Source: Anaerolineales bacterium (GTDB lineage Bacteria; Chloroflexota; Anaerolineae; Anaerolineales; Villigracilaceae). Taken from it: a DNA stretch of 64,000 bases. The position numbers and the translations under genes are program-made. This document shows positions 28,884 to 37,874 of this stretch, piece after piece (the stretch's first letter is position 1; the number at the start of each line of letters is the position of its first letter). The stretch covers positions 186,001 through 250,000 of the forward strand of contig JAEURJ010000023.1 in assembly GCA_016789305.1 (NCBI GenBank). The letters run 5' to 3'. Under the pieces are notes generated by a model, which saw nothing but the letters and a program-made list of their open reading frames with translations, was not told where the DNA came from and did not search any database.

Positions 28884-29669
28884 TTAATTTGTACAAACCA
28901 ATAATGGCTTGCTCGACCGTCTTCCATTCACTTCGCGCACATTTAAGAAGTTCTCCTTCAACAATACACGAACTTTATTCTCGTTACACCTCGCGGGGTG
29001 AATTTCCACGATTAAAGTTTTCATCAATGAAAGCGCTTCAACACTATCGAACAAAATATCTTCTTCAACACCTTCAACATCAATCTTGACAATATCAATT
29101 GGCAACCCTATATGTCCTTTAATAAGATCAGCCAGCCTAACCACAGGGACTTTACTTTCTTGATTATCCGGTAATATCTTGCTACTGGTACTTGCATCAA
29201 GATTATCATTAAACCCTACAAAACCCGAACGATTCCACACGGCAACTTGAAAGATATTCCACTTGAAGGATGGATTTTCAAGTTGGTTTTTTCTAAGAAC
29301 CTCACATGTTTTCCAGCCCGGCTCAACCGAATATATGGTACAACGCGGGTTATAAGCAAAAGCCCTAATTGAAAAAGCCCCTATATTGGCCCCCAAATCG
29401 AGAACAACTGGATCAACAAGTGATTTCAATTCCACAAGGACCTCATCGTACTCACCATTCAACAAAACCTCTTCCACTCCAAACCAATCTAACCCACGGG
29501 AATAAAATGAAATTCCTTGAAATCGAAACATACAGAAAGCACTTTTTACATTTAATGCGGATCTCAGGAAGAAAATAAATGTATTAAATGGATTTACAAT
29601 GATTTGTTTGGCAGTCAAGGTCATTTTAGCAGCATTAAACACCAGGAAAAAAAACGATTTAAGCCTCAT
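28884..29669 (-). CDS. FkbM family methyltransferase
   Basis: This 261-residue protein matches the FkbM family: VLDLGANIGAFSI (89-101), YSVEP after the second strand, and the family-defining VKIDVEGVEEDIL followed by a terminal IVEIHP strand. FkbM proteins O-methylate sugars or polyketides and are common in surface glycan clusters. The N-terminal 50 residues are basic and hydrophobic, without a clear signal peptide. It lies 9 bases downstream of the GT4-methyltransferase fusion. Confidence 0.83.
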   Translation of the reverse strand: MRLKSFFFLVFNAAKMTLTAKQIIVNPFNTFIFFLRSALNVKSAFCMFRFQGISFYSRGLDWFGVEEVLLNGEYDEVLVELKSLVDPVVLDLGANIGAFSIRAFAYNPRCTIYSVEPGWKTCEVLRKNQLENPSFKWNIFQVAVWNRSGFVGFNDNLDASTSSKILPDNQESKVPVVRLADLIKGHIGLPIDIVKIDVEGVEEDILFDSVEALSLMKTLIVEIHPARCNENKVRVLLKENFLNVREVNGRRSSKPLLVCTN

Positions 29670-29678
29670 TGTTTACAC

Positions 29679-31529
29679 TCATTTCTTTCCATGTATATGA
29701 TATCCAAGAGCATAGACGGATTCGCGATCTCCTATCAACCATGGCAAGCGCTTCTGATTTTTCCATCTTAATGCTCGAAATACACCAGGAAGCATGGCTA
29801 GTCGCTTTCGCACACCTCTAAAATTATGTTGAAACTCCGATATTGCGAAACCAGAAGAGGCCATATCCCACAACAAAGGCTCGATTGTAATATTGTCAGG
29901 TAATATATTTAAAGATTTAAGATAATCACTCCACCAATATTCAGGATGGCGATGAAAATCATACGGAGAACCATGCACTTTGTACAAAAATGGAACAATA
30001 ATATGAAAATAGCCACCTGGTTTTAAAACTCTGATGGCCTCACGTATAACAGCCCTATCTTGAAATATATGTTCGAATGTATTTAAACTGACAAAGTTAT
30101 CATACGCAGCATTCTTTATAGGCAGAGGGTTATTTAAGTCAGCGATAAAAGTTGGTTGGATATTTCGGTCTATATTAACACTTTCAACCTCTCCTCTAAA
30201 AATTATTTTTTGGAGATAACTGCTTTTTTTTCCGCCGCCGATATCTAATGTCCGTCCATACAAGGTTAACCCATCTATGCTCTCATATTCCAAGCCACGG
30301 AGAACCGAAAATTGAGTACTTGATTGTTTCCACCAGCGCTTCCACGTAGGGCGGAGAGGAGGAAGTGTAATTTGACCTGCTGTTGCATCAATTAAACAAT
30401 CCACCCAGGTCTCTGCGATCATTTTAGGAGAAAAAGTTCTTGTAACATACCTCTCGCCATCCTGCCCCATTGCACATCGTAATTCGGGCGCTGCAATTAA
30501 ACGCAAGACTTTATCTGTTATGTCAAACAAATCACCTTGTTCACACAAAAATCCCGTCTTGTTATCAATGATAATATCTTCCACACCTGACATACGTGGA
30601 GCAACTGAGGGGAGGCCATAAGCGCTAGCCTCCACCAATACTCTTCCAAATCCCTCGTAGTGAGATGTAAGAAGAAAAACACTGGCGGAACGATATATAT
30701 CAGCCAACTGTTCGTAAGGAACAGACCCAAGGAAATTTACACAATCACCAAGGCCCAGATCCAAGGCCTTCTTTTTCAGATCTTTTGCAAGAGGACCATC
30801 GCCAACAATGTCAAATTCGACAGCAGGCTTTTTTTCATGGATAAGCTTGGCTACATTCAGCCACTCAAACAGATTCTTTTCTTTGCTTAGTCTGCCGACA
30901 AATAAGACCCTGGGAGTTTTGTGATCATGATGATTAAGTTCATTCGATGTCTGTAAAAGCGTGACAGGTACCGGAATCACAGAAACTTTACTGTGCAATC
31001 TCTTTTTCAAGATATTCGTTCTTACTGCCTGCCCTACCACACGAACAGCAGAAAACCTGCGCAGAAAGAAAAAGGTTATTTTTTTTCTAAGCCACCCAGA
31101 AATCCCCCACCCCATGTGATCGCGCATCGAATGTTGAGAAAACAGATCATAATGAATCTGGGCAACAGAAGGTATTGCATATAACTTTCCAAAAATCGGA
31201 ACAATCCAACCAACAGAATCCACATCTTGAGGTGAAATCACATCAACTTCACGTTCGCGATGGAGCTTGCGCAAGGCATTCCAGACCAGGATATTTTTGA
31301 CAAACCGCAAGGACTTAATAGGAACAAAGGCTACATTATCGTGATAGATGGGCTTAAGGTTCGGCTTCTTGGTTAAAACAAAACAAGTCAGGCGGCTGTC
31401 TGGCCTTTTTTGAGCAAGAATTTCACCATACCAAAGCTGGCGCTTTGTTGAGTCAGAGGGAGCATTTTGCTGAAAAACACTATCATCTGAACCAAGTTGA
31501 ACTATATGTAAGGGTCGAATTAAGCTCAC
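29679..31529 (-). CDS. Fusion of a GT4 glycosyltransferase and a SAM-dependent methyltransferase
   Basis: This 616-residue bifunctional protein has residues 1-385 as a GT-B glycosyltransferase: VLFVGRLSKEKNLFEWL at 208-224, IVGDGP at 241-246, and the donor site EGFGRVLVEASAYG at 292-305. A linker of about 30 residues leads to a class I methyltransferase with TLDIGGG (427-433), SLNTFEHI (481-488) and VLKPGGYFHIIVP (501-513). The start is GTG at 31529 with GAAGG 6 bases upstream. The frame is continuous, so this is a true fusion and not two genes. It could add a sugar and then methylate it, or methylate the product as a chain-end cap. Order of action and substrates are unknown. Confidence 0.85.
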   Translation of the reverse strand: MSLIRPLHIVQLGSDDSVFQQNAPSDSTKRQLWYGEILAQKRPDSRLTCFVLTKKPNLKPIYHDNVAFVPIKSLRFVKNILVWNALRKLHREREVDVISPQDVDSVGWIVPIFGKLYAIPSVAQIHYDLFSQHSMRDHMGWGISGWLRKKITFFFLRRFSAVRVVGQAVRTNILKKRLHSKVSVIPVPVTLLQTSNELNHHDHKTPRVLFVGRLSKEKNLFEWLNVAKLIHEKKPAVEFDIVGDGPLAKDLKKKALDLGLGDCVNFLGSVPYEQLADIYRSASVFLLTSHYEGFGRVLVEASAYGLPSVAPRMSGVEDIIIDNKTGFLCEQGDLFDITDKVLRLIAAPELRCAMGQDGERYVTRTFSPKMIAETWVDCLIDATAGQITLPPLRPTWKRWWKQSSTQFSVLRGLEYESIDGLTLYGRTLDIGGGKKSSYLQKIIFRGEVESVNIDRNIQPTFIADLNNPLPIKNAAYDNFVSLNTFEHIFQDRAVIREAIRVLKPGGYFHIIVPFLYKVHGSPYDFHRHPEYWWSDYLKSLNILPDNITIEPLLWDMASSGFAISEFQHNFRGVRKRLAMLPGVFRALRWKNQKRLPWLIGDRESVYALGYHIHGKK

Positions 31530-31539
31530 TTTTTACCTT

Positions 31540-32871
31540 CTATCTCTTAAATATGCCCATTTTAAGAAGACCATGAAATAACTCTGGTTTTAATCTGCCA
31601 GCCAAATACCACATGACAGGAATAAGAAAAAGATAATAACCTAGGTATCCCAATGCAGCAGAAGCCGGGTCAGCTGCCGAAAATTGCAGCAACATAACCG
31701 TAATTAGATACTGGATAAATCCCGCGACAATACTGAAGCCTGTAAAATATCCCAACTTTCCATTATGAATCAGGATAGGCCACAACCAGATATAAAAGCC
31801 CACAATGAAGAACAAGGTTGATGAAAGAATTAAAATCGCCAGCTCCGCGCCAGCAAATTTTGACGTCAGAACATACTTCACAAAATACTTAAGGCCGACC
31901 CATTCCCCCACAATAATCACCAAGGTCAGAAAGCCAGCAGCTGATAATGATCGTAGGATCAATTTTCGATATTCCTGAAATGAATTAGCCGAAAGTAATT
32001 GCATAAATCGTGGAAAATAAACTTGATTCATGGAATCGTAGAAAACAAAAGTAGAATCTGCAAGGGATCGTGCTATCTTGTACAATCCCGTTACCCGATC
32101 ATCAGCAAAATAGCTTACCAATAGAATATCGGCTCCACGGTGCAGCATTTTTGTGTATCCAAGCAGGTTTCCCCAAAAGATCAGCCTGACCTGCTGAAAA
32201 TAAACCCGAAACACCCCGCCAAAATCATTAGAGAAGATATTGAAGTGTTCATATTTTATCCAGATAAACACAGATAAAAACACAGTCATTATAAAATTCC
32301 ACACCACCCCCCAAAATGAAGCGCTAAAATAACCTTCTACATTTGGGCTGCTGGCAAGAATCAACAAAAAAATAAAAACCCATCCAAGGTAAATTAAAAA
32401 CCTCCAAGTTCCGATTAAATAAAACCTCTCACTGAATCTTTGTTGATACTGAAAGGCTGAAACAAGATAGTTGAGGGAGAAATAAAAGGCGCTATAGGCA
32501 ACCCAACCCGGTTTAATAAGAGTATCTGTAAAGTATCCGGCGGCAAAAACAACAATAAAATAATTACATAACCACATTAAACCACCCAATAAACCTGAAA
32601 ATATCAAGTACACCCGCAGCACATTCCCGCGATATTGGGCTTCCTCCATTTGATAATATAACTTTCCAACAACATCGATTAAGCGAACATCAATAAAAGT
32701 GGTAATACTGGAATAAATACCAAGCACCACTGCAATCACACCCAGGGCTTCCGGCCCCAGAAGGCGTGCATTAATGATCCCAACCACGGCACCAATTCCT
32801 GTAATAATAATGTTTACGGAAGAAATATATTTTACAGGAGAGAAATATTTTTTAAAAAAAATAAAAGGCAT
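31540..32871 (-). CDS. wzx: Polysaccharide flippase, MOP superfamily (Wzx-like, copy 1)
   Basis: This 443-residue protein has about 12 hydrophobic spans with the internal repeat and short loops of the Wzx/MviN-type MOP superfamily. The first span carries NARLLGPEALG, the hallmark of polysaccharide flippases. It would move undecaprenyl-linked repeat units across the inner membrane. It is 10 bases upstream of the fusion gene in the same direction. A second flippase of the same family lies at about 47 kb. Confidence 0.85.
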   Translation of the reverse strand: MPFIFFKKYFSPVKYISSVNIIITGIGAVVGIINARLLGPEALGVIAVVLGIYSSITTFIDVRLIDVVGKLYYQMEEAQYRGNVLRVYLIFSGLLGGLMWLCNYFIVVFAAGYFTDTLIKPGWVAYSAFYFSLNYLVSAFQYQQRFSERFYLIGTWRFLIYLGWVFIFLLILASSPNVEGYFSASFWGVVWNFIMTVFLSVFIWIKYEHFNIFSNDFGGVFRVYFQQVRLIFWGNLLGYTKMLHRGADILLVSYFADDRVTGLYKIARSLADSTFVFYDSMNQVYFPRFMQLLSANSFQEYRKLILRSLSAAGFLTLVIIVGEWVGLKYFVKYVLTSKFAGAELAILILSSTLFFIVGFYIWLWPILIHNGKLGYFTGFSIVAGFIQYLITVMLLQFSAADPASAALGYLGYYLFLIPVMWYLAGRLKPELFHGLLKMGIFKR

Positions 32872-32951
32872 TCAAGGTACCATAAAAGACAACAACGCAT
32901 TTAAACAAACATGCAAGAGTTTGAAACAACCGATTATCACCCCTGGCCATA

Positions 32952-33584
32952 TTAAAAACATGGCACATCAACTTTCCTTCTTTCTCTTATAATCCTCGCA
33001 GGCACACCGCCAACTATCACATAAGGAGGGGTATCTTTATTAATAACTGCACCCGCAGCCAAGATAGAACCATCTCCTATGGTGACTCCGTCTAAAATCC
33101 TGCAACCCGCACCAATCCACACATCATTACCAATGACAATTCCTCTAGCCTCATGGCCTTGTAAATAAATAGGTATATCAATACGTTCGAACTTATGCAT
33201 GGAAGCCACAATAATTGTATTGGTTGCAATACGAACATTATTACCAATCGTCACCCCTCCTGTTCCATACAACATACAGCAAGAGTTAATTGAACAATCA
33301 TTCCCGATCTCTATAAAGCCACCCCAACTATAAATTTGCGACCCATATTCAATGTTTGTACGGTCTCCTATTTTTATAAATTCTGTATCTTTTCTTCCAC
33401 GTGTCGCATCCAATATCACATCGTTTCGAATTATAGTCCCTCCTCCTATTTGTACATTACCAAGGATAACGGCCCTCCAATCTATCGACGTATTGGAAGG
33501 CGTATTATGAATAATTCGAAGCCAGCCCAAACGAATCAATATTTCCCGGTAAATTGCAGCAAGAATACGGCGAGTATTTCTCAT
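32952..33584 (-). CDS. Hexapeptide-repeat acyltransferase (LbH family)
   Basis: This 210-residue protein consists of left-handed beta-helix hexapeptide turns ([IV]GNNV..., IGNDVWIGAGC). It ends in the GAGAVINKDTPPYVIVGGVPARI signature of the xenobiotic/serine/maltose acetyltransferase group. It probably O-acetylates a sugar of the polymer using acetyl-CoA. It lies 9 bases downstream of the DegT aminotransferase gene, which may mean it acts on an amino-sugar. An 80-base gap separates it from the flippase downstream. Confidence 0.85.
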   Translation of the reverse strand: MRNTRRILAAIYREILIRLGWLRIIHNTPSNTSIDWRAVILGNVQIGGGTIIRNDVILDATRGRKDTEFIKIGDRTNIEYGSQIYSWGGFIEIGNDCSINSCCMLYGTGGVTIGNNVRIATNTIIVASMHKFERIDIPIYLQGHEARGIVIGNDVWIGAGCRILDGVTIGDGSILAAGAVINKDTPPYVIVGGVPARIIRERRKVDVPCF

Positions 33585-33593
33585 AACAACTTT

Positions 33594-34688
33594 TTATCCT
33601 ACAAACTCTCTCACTACTGAAATCACTTCATCCTGTTGGGCCAGAGTCAGCTCTGGGTAAAGTGGAAGCGCCAGTGTCTGTTTTGCCGCCAGCTCGGCAT
33701 GAGGAAAATCTCCCCCTTTGTAACCAAGGTTTCTACAAGGTACTGAAAGATGTGGAGGCAGGGGATAATAAACCTCGGAAGCAATTCCCTTGTCTTTCAA
33801 AAAAGCCTGCAGCTCATCACGGCGAGCCGTACGAAGAATATACAAGTGATAGACATGCCTTCCCCAAGTGCGCTCTACTGGCACTCCGACAATTGAAGCA
33901 AGCAAAGACGTATACCGTTGCGAAATCTCGCGGCGTTTTTCATTCCACGAATCCAAGTGCGGAAGTTTTGCCTGCAAAATTGCAGCCTGCATGGCATCCA
34001 GACGGCTGTTATATCCAACCTCTTCGGAATAATATTTTCTTTTCCAGCCATGTGTACGCAACATGCGCATCCGTTCAGCCAGCACATCATCATTTGTGAC
34101 CACGCCTCCCGCATCACCAAATGCGCCAAGATTCTTGGTTGGGAAGAAACTCAGGCAACCAATTTCTCCAAACGTCCCGGTTTTTTGGCCTTTATATTCG
34201 GCACCAAAAGCCTGCGCGTTATCTTCGATCACCTTCAAGTTAAACTCACGGGCAATTGCAAGGATGGGATCCATTTCGGCGGGATGCCCATATAAATGCA
34301 CAGGGATGATCGCTTTTGTGCGAGGCGTAACAGCACCCCGGATCTTCGTAACATCTATTTGGTAACTTTCAGGGTCTACATCCACAAACACAGGCTTCGC
34401 CCCCACTGACATCACAGTACCCGCCGTGGCAAAAAAAGTATAGGCCGGGATAATCACTTCATCATCGGCACCAATATTCAAAGCACGCAGGGCTAGCACC
34501 AAAGCATCAGTTCCCGAAGCCAGACCAATCGCGTGCTTAACACCAAGGTATGCGGCAATGCTTTCTTCGAATCGACTCACCGCCGGCCCAAGGATAAAGT
34601 GCCCCGATTCCAAAGTGGAAAGGACGGCCGCATCAATCTCATCCTTCATGGAGTGATACTGTGCCTTAAGATCGACAAGTGAAATCAT
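33594..34688 (-). CDS. wbpE: DegT/DnrJ/EryC1 sugar aminotransferase (WbpE-type)
   Basis: This is a 364-residue PLP-dependent aminotransferase. The start is ATG 34688, which makes a 4-base ATGA overlap with the upstream acetyltransferase gene. A longer frame to 34754 would overlap it by 70. Motifs are SGTDAL (58-63), VIEDNAQAFGA with the PLP-contacting Asp, and SFFPTKNLG, where K185 forms the internal aldimine. In the WbpB-WbpE-WbpD pathway it converts the 3-keto sugar to a 3-amino sugar (UDP-GlcNAc3NA). Its position right behind WbpB- and WbpD-type genes gives the assignment. Confidence 0.87.
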   Translation of the reverse strand: MISLVDLKAQYHSMKDEIDAAVLSTLESGHFILGPAVSRFEESIAAYLGVKHAIGLASGTDALVLALRALNIGADDEVIIPAYTFFATAGTVMSVGAKPVFVDVDPESYQIDVTKIRGAVTPRTKAIIPVHLYGHPAEMDPILAIAREFNLKVIEDNAQAFGAEYKGQKTGTFGEIGCLSFFPTKNLGAFGDAGGVVTNDDVLAERMRMLRTHGWKRKYYSEEVGYNSRLDAMQAAILQAKLPHLDSWNEKRREISQRYTSLLASIVGVPVERTWGRHVYHLYILRTARRDELQAFLKDKGIASEVYYPLPPHLSVPCRNLGYKGGDFPHAELAAKQTLALPLYPELTLAQQDEVISVVREFVG

Positions 34689-35278
34689 TGCCCGCCTCCT
34701 TTCGCAATAACTGCCTGTCCCTGTTTTCGATAAGAATCGCCACAACCTCTGCATGTTGCAGTTTCAATTCCAGCCTGCTCCACAAATTTCAACTGTTCCC
34801 CGCACTGACATATCCAACCGTGAATACGGGCAGGCGAACCGTACACCAGCGCATGATCAGGGATATCTTTTGTTACTACCGCACCTGCACCGACAAAAGA
34901 ATATCCACCCAAAGTTATGCCGCATACAATCGTGGCGTTCGCTCCAATGGAAGCACCTTTGCGAACCAGGGTGGTTTTATATTCATCTTTTCTGTTAACA
35001 TGGCTGCGGGGATTGATCACATTGGTAAACACCATTGAAGGACCAAGGAATACATCATCTTCTATGATCACACCCGTATAAAGCGACACATTATTTTGTA
35101 TCTTAACATTATTACCAATGATCACATCGGATGAGATCAACACATTCTGACCGATATTACATTTTTCGCCGATCTTCGCACGCGGCATGACATGACAGAA
35201 ATGCCATATTTTCGTATCTGTGCCGATCTGAGCACCTTCATCCACATAACTGGACTCATGAACAAAATAATCAGTCAT
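34685..35278 (-). CDS. wbpD: UDP-amino-sugar N-acetyltransferase (WbpD/WlbB-type)
   Basis: This 197-residue LbH acetyltransferase has hexapeptide turns through about residue 150, with the His-containing KIWHFCHVM segment typical of WbpD/WlbB. The C-terminus carries two Cys pairs (CQCG and CRGCG) separated by about 15 residues, like a small metal-binding knuckle. It would acetylate the 3-amino group to give UDP-2,3-diacetamido-glucuronate from acetyl-CoA. AAGGA lies 5 bases before the ATG. It sits between the oxidoreductase and aminotransferase genes of the same pathway. Confidence 0.87.
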   Translation of the reverse strand: MTDYFVHESSYVDEGAQIGTDTKIWHFCHVMPRAKIGEKCNIGQNVLISSDVIIGNNVKIQNNVSLYTGVIIEDDVFLGPSMVFTNVINPRSHVNRKDEYKTTLVRKGASIGANATIVCGITLGGYSFVGAGAVVTKDIPDHALVYGSPARIHGWICQCGEQLKFVEQAGIETATCRGCGDSYRKQGQAVIAKGGGQ

Positions 35279-35286
35279 TCTTTTCC

Positions 35287-36228
35287 TTATTTCTTCAAAA
35301 GTGAATGCGCCAGTTCATCCATGGGTGAGATAGGCGCTGTACGAATGGCATGGGTAAGCGTAATCGAGGGACGTGCATCTTTGAGACCAAACCCGCGCCC
35401 TGCAAGAGTCTCTTCGTAAACCCGCGTGTGCAAATCGGTGAAACCTTCTGAAAATTCGATCTCCTTACCGCTTACAATAATGGATCGGTATGTGGTTTTT
35501 CCACCAACTTTCACTGAGGAGGGCAGATCATTTTTATCAACCGACAGGAACCAACGCACACGCGCATGTTCCAATTCAATAAATCCGGACATACGCTGGC
35601 CATCCACATGGTACACCTTGAGGCCGACCACAGAACCAAATAACCACATTAATAGGTCAAAAAAATGAATACCGATATTCGTAGCCACACCACCGGATTT
35701 TTCGTGATCCCCCTTCCAGGATACCTGATACCAGGGGCCGCGGCTGGTGATGTATGTCAGCTCTACATCATGAACTGTATTCTCTTTTTTGAGGGATTCG
35801 CGGAGTTTGATCAATTCAGGGTGGACACGCAGCTGAAGAATTGTATTGACCCGATGTTTGGTTTCAGCTTCAATCTCTTCAAGAGCATCCAGGTTCCATG
35901 GGTTGATGACAAGCGGTTTCTCACAGATCACGTCCGCACCGGAACGAAGGGCAAGGCGGCAGTGTGAATCATGCAGATAGTTTGGAGAGCAAATTGAAAC
36001 ATAGTGGATGCGTCCCTCTTCAGGTCCCCGCCGCAATTTTTCCAAATGACGATCAAACCGTTCAATCTCGGTAAAGAACTTCACATCAAAGGAATATTGA
36101 TCCAGAATACCGACAGAATCTTTGGGATCTACCGCTACCAGCAACTGATTGCCTGTATCACGAATGGCGCGCAGATGACGGGGCGCAATGTACCCCCCCA
36201 CACCGATCACAGCAAAATTTTTAGACAT
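35287..36228 (-). CDS. wbpB: Gfo/Idh/MocA oxidoreductase (WbpB/WlbA-type 3-dehydrogenase)
   Basis: This is a 313-residue NAD-dependent oxidoreductase. ATG 36228 is chosen since GAAAGG lies 7 bases upstream and the protein then starts directly before the Rossmann motif VIGVGGYIAPRH. CSPNYLH and CEKPLVINPW (the conserved EKP catalytic Lys) follow, then a C-terminal beta-sheet domain with GIHFFDLL. WbpB/WlbA oxidises C3 of UDP-N-acetylglucosaminuronate. The adjacent wbpD and wbpE types support this role. It follows the regulator gene by 47 bases. Confidence 0.87.
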   Translation of the reverse strand: MSKNFAVIGVGGYIAPRHLRAIRDTGNQLLVAVDPKDSVGILDQYSFDVKFFTEIERFDRHLEKLRRGPEEGRIHYVSICSPNYLHDSHCRLALRSGADVICEKPLVINPWNLDALEEIEAETKHRVNTILQLRVHPELIKLRESLKKENTVHDVELTYITSRGPWYQVSWKGDHEKSGGVATNIGIHFFDLLMWLFGSVVGLKVYHVDGQRMSGFIELEHARVRWFLSVDKNDLPSSVKVGGKTTYRSIIVSGKEIEFSEGFTDLHTRVYEETLAGRGFGLKDARPSITLTHAIRTAPISPMDELAHSLLKK

Positions 36229-36275
36229 AATATACCTTTCAATGAACAATGAAATACATTAAGTGGTGTCTTATA

Positions 36276-36770
36276 TTAAGATGCCACAACAACGCGATAT
36301 TCCTGCCCATCTGCTTTTAATTTGATGCCGTTGGGGGAATCAAGCACGAGAATTCCATCTTCAATACATGTCAATCGTAAAATATCAACCAGATTATCAT
36401 CACCTTCAATATACACTTGGTTGATTTCCTTTTGTTTCAACTCAGCCACCAGCGCTTTTGCTTTTTTGCGATAATTGCTATATACCTTCAGAGAGTCACG
36501 CGCATACAACATGGCGCGCTGGGTAAACACTGCCATTCCCTCAGCAGTGAGGTCATATTTGAGGCGGGTGCGGTCAAGGTGCGAAACCTTTACCCAACCT
36601 CGCGTGATCAGGCGTTTGATATACCAATTGACACTACCAACAGCAATACCCAAGCGATCAGAGAGATTTGCCTGGGTAACCATAGAATCTTGTGCAATTT
36701 CATCGAGAAGTGCGTATTCGTGCTGTTTGATTTCTGTCATTATGTGAGAATTCAGAAACTGAATTCTCAC
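36276..36770 (-). CDS. MarR-type winged-helix regulator, EPS-associated
   Basis: This protein of about 165 residues has an N-terminal winged helix (HEYALLDEIAQ, then the recognition part GIAVGSVNWYIKRLITRGW and a wing with SHLDRTRLKYDLT) and a C-terminal region of about 70 residues. It resembles the EPS-associated MarR-like regulators found within exopolysaccharide clusters. I favour GTG 36770 as the start, because AGGGGAG lies 9 bases upstream. ATG 36740 also fits, and homologues often start near MTEIKQHEY. A perfect palindrome covers this start region, which suggests autoregulation. It lies between wecB and wbpB, so it may control the amino-sugar operon. Confidence 0.78.
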   Translation of the reverse strand: MRIQFLNSHIMTEIKQHEYALLDEIAQDSMVTQANLSDRLGIAVGSVNWYIKRLITRGWVKVSHLDRTRLKYDLTAEGMAVFTQRAMLYARDSLKVYSNYRKKAKALVAELKQKEINQVYIEGDDNLVDILRLTCIEDGILVLDSPNGIKLKADGQEYRVVVAS

Positions 36771-36773
36771 ATA
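36741..36773. promoter_or_regulatory. Perfect palindrome at the start of the MarR-type regulator gene
   Basis: The arms TATGTGAGAATTCAG (36741-36755) and CTGAATTCTCACATA (36759-36773) are exact inverse copies with an AAA spacer. The element covers the GTG start candidate and ends one base before the ATG candidate. It could be the regulator's own operator or an RNA hairpin hiding the start. No T-run follows, so it is not a terminator. Confidence 0.75.
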
Positions 36774-36803
36774 AAACTACTCCCCTGTCAAGCAAATCTT
36801 TTA

Positions 36804-37874
36804 CTAACCCAGTTTGGCCCTCAAAATTTCAGACATTTCAATTGCAGCTTTGCCTTCCCCATATAAAGACAGGCGTTCTGTTTCGGGAAACCACGACTCG
36901 AAGGTATCTTTGATCATCTTTACATCCACCCCCGTTAATCGATTCCAACCTGCCTTGACTGTTTCAACCCACTCTGTCTCTTCACGCAAAGTGATGCAAC
37001 GGACCCCCAATAAATATGCCTCTTTTTGTACGCCACCCGAATCTGTAAGGATAGCATTCGCATTTTCCTGCAAGACCAGCATATCAAAGTGACCAACTGG
37101 TTCGATCAACAATATATTGGAGTTAACAAGTATTCCCCATTCCTGCATCATTTTGCGTGTGCGTGGATGTATTGGAAAGACGACCTGTGATGAGAGGCTT
37201 CCGAACGCTTTGATGATTGAAGAGAGCCGCAATTTCTCATCTGTATTTGCAGCCCGGTGGACCGTAGCCAGTGCATACTCACCTTTTTTCAGGTCAAGCT
37301 TTTTTAAAATCTGTGAATTTCCGTGAGCAAGTTTAAGGTTATAGAGAAGCGCATCATACATTACATCTCCAACACGATGGATGCCATTAACAATCCCTTC
37401 TTTCACCAGATTTTCAACAGCATCATCTGTGGGACAAAACAATAATTCAGAGACATGATCTGTCAACACACGATTAATCTCTTCCGGCATCGCTCGGTTA
37501 TATGATCTCAAGCCTGCTTCCACATGAGCAAGCGGGATCTGCGCCTTGGCAGCTGCAAGCGCCCCTGCAAGAGTGGAATTGGTATCGCCATAAACAAGGA
37601 TACAATCCGGCTTAACCGAATTAAAGACTTTTTCCAGCTCGATAAGCATTTTTCCCGTCTGTTCAGCGTGCGTTCCGCCGCCAATACCGAAATTAAAGTC
37701 CGGCGGCTTCATCTCCATTTCAGTAAAAAAAACCTCAGACATGCCATAGTCATAATGCTGGCCGGTATGGATAAGTACTTCTTTGAAGTAGGAAGCAAGC
37801 GCGCGTGAAACAGGCGCAGCTTTAATAAACTGGGGTCGCGCGCCGACAATGGAAGCGATCTTCTTAATGGCCAC
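36804..37874 (-). CDS. wecB: UDP-N-acetylglucosamine 2-epimerase (WecB/WbpI family)
   Basis: This 356-residue non-hydrolysing 2-epimerase has GARPQFIKAAP near the N-terminus, HTGQHYD, VYGDTNSTLAGALAA, HVEAGLRS, PEEINR and a late TDSGGVQKEA with the catalytic-region Glu and Ser. In this setting it could act as WbpI, turning UDP-2,3-diacetamido-glucuronate into the mannuronate form, or as WecB making UDP-ManNAc. Residue differences that separate the two cannot be judged by eye. Its 5' end overlaps the upstream GT4 gene by 11 bases. The regulator gene follows 33 bases downstream. Confidence 0.9.
   Translation of the reverse strand: MAIKKIASIVGARPQFIKAAPVSRALASYFKEVLIHTGQHYDYGMSEVFFTEMEMKPPDFNFGIGGGTHAEQTGKMLIELEKVFNSVKPDCILVYGDTNSTLAGALAAAKAQIPLAHVEAGLRSYNRAMPEEINRVLTDHVSELLFCPTDDAVENLVKEGIVNGIHRVGDVMYDALLYNLKLAHGNSQILKKLDLKKGEYALATVHRAANTDEKLRLSSIIKAFGSLSSQVVFPIHPRTRKMMQEWGILVNSNILLIEPVGHFDMLVLQENANAILTDSGGVQKEAYLLGVRCITLREETEWVETVKAGWNRLTGVDVKMIKDTFESWFPETERLSLYGEGKAAIEMSEILRAKLG

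Noticed and set aside
36741..36773. The palindrome as a terminator for wecB
   Set aside because: No T-run follows on the minus strand, and the regulator's ribosome site and start overlap it.
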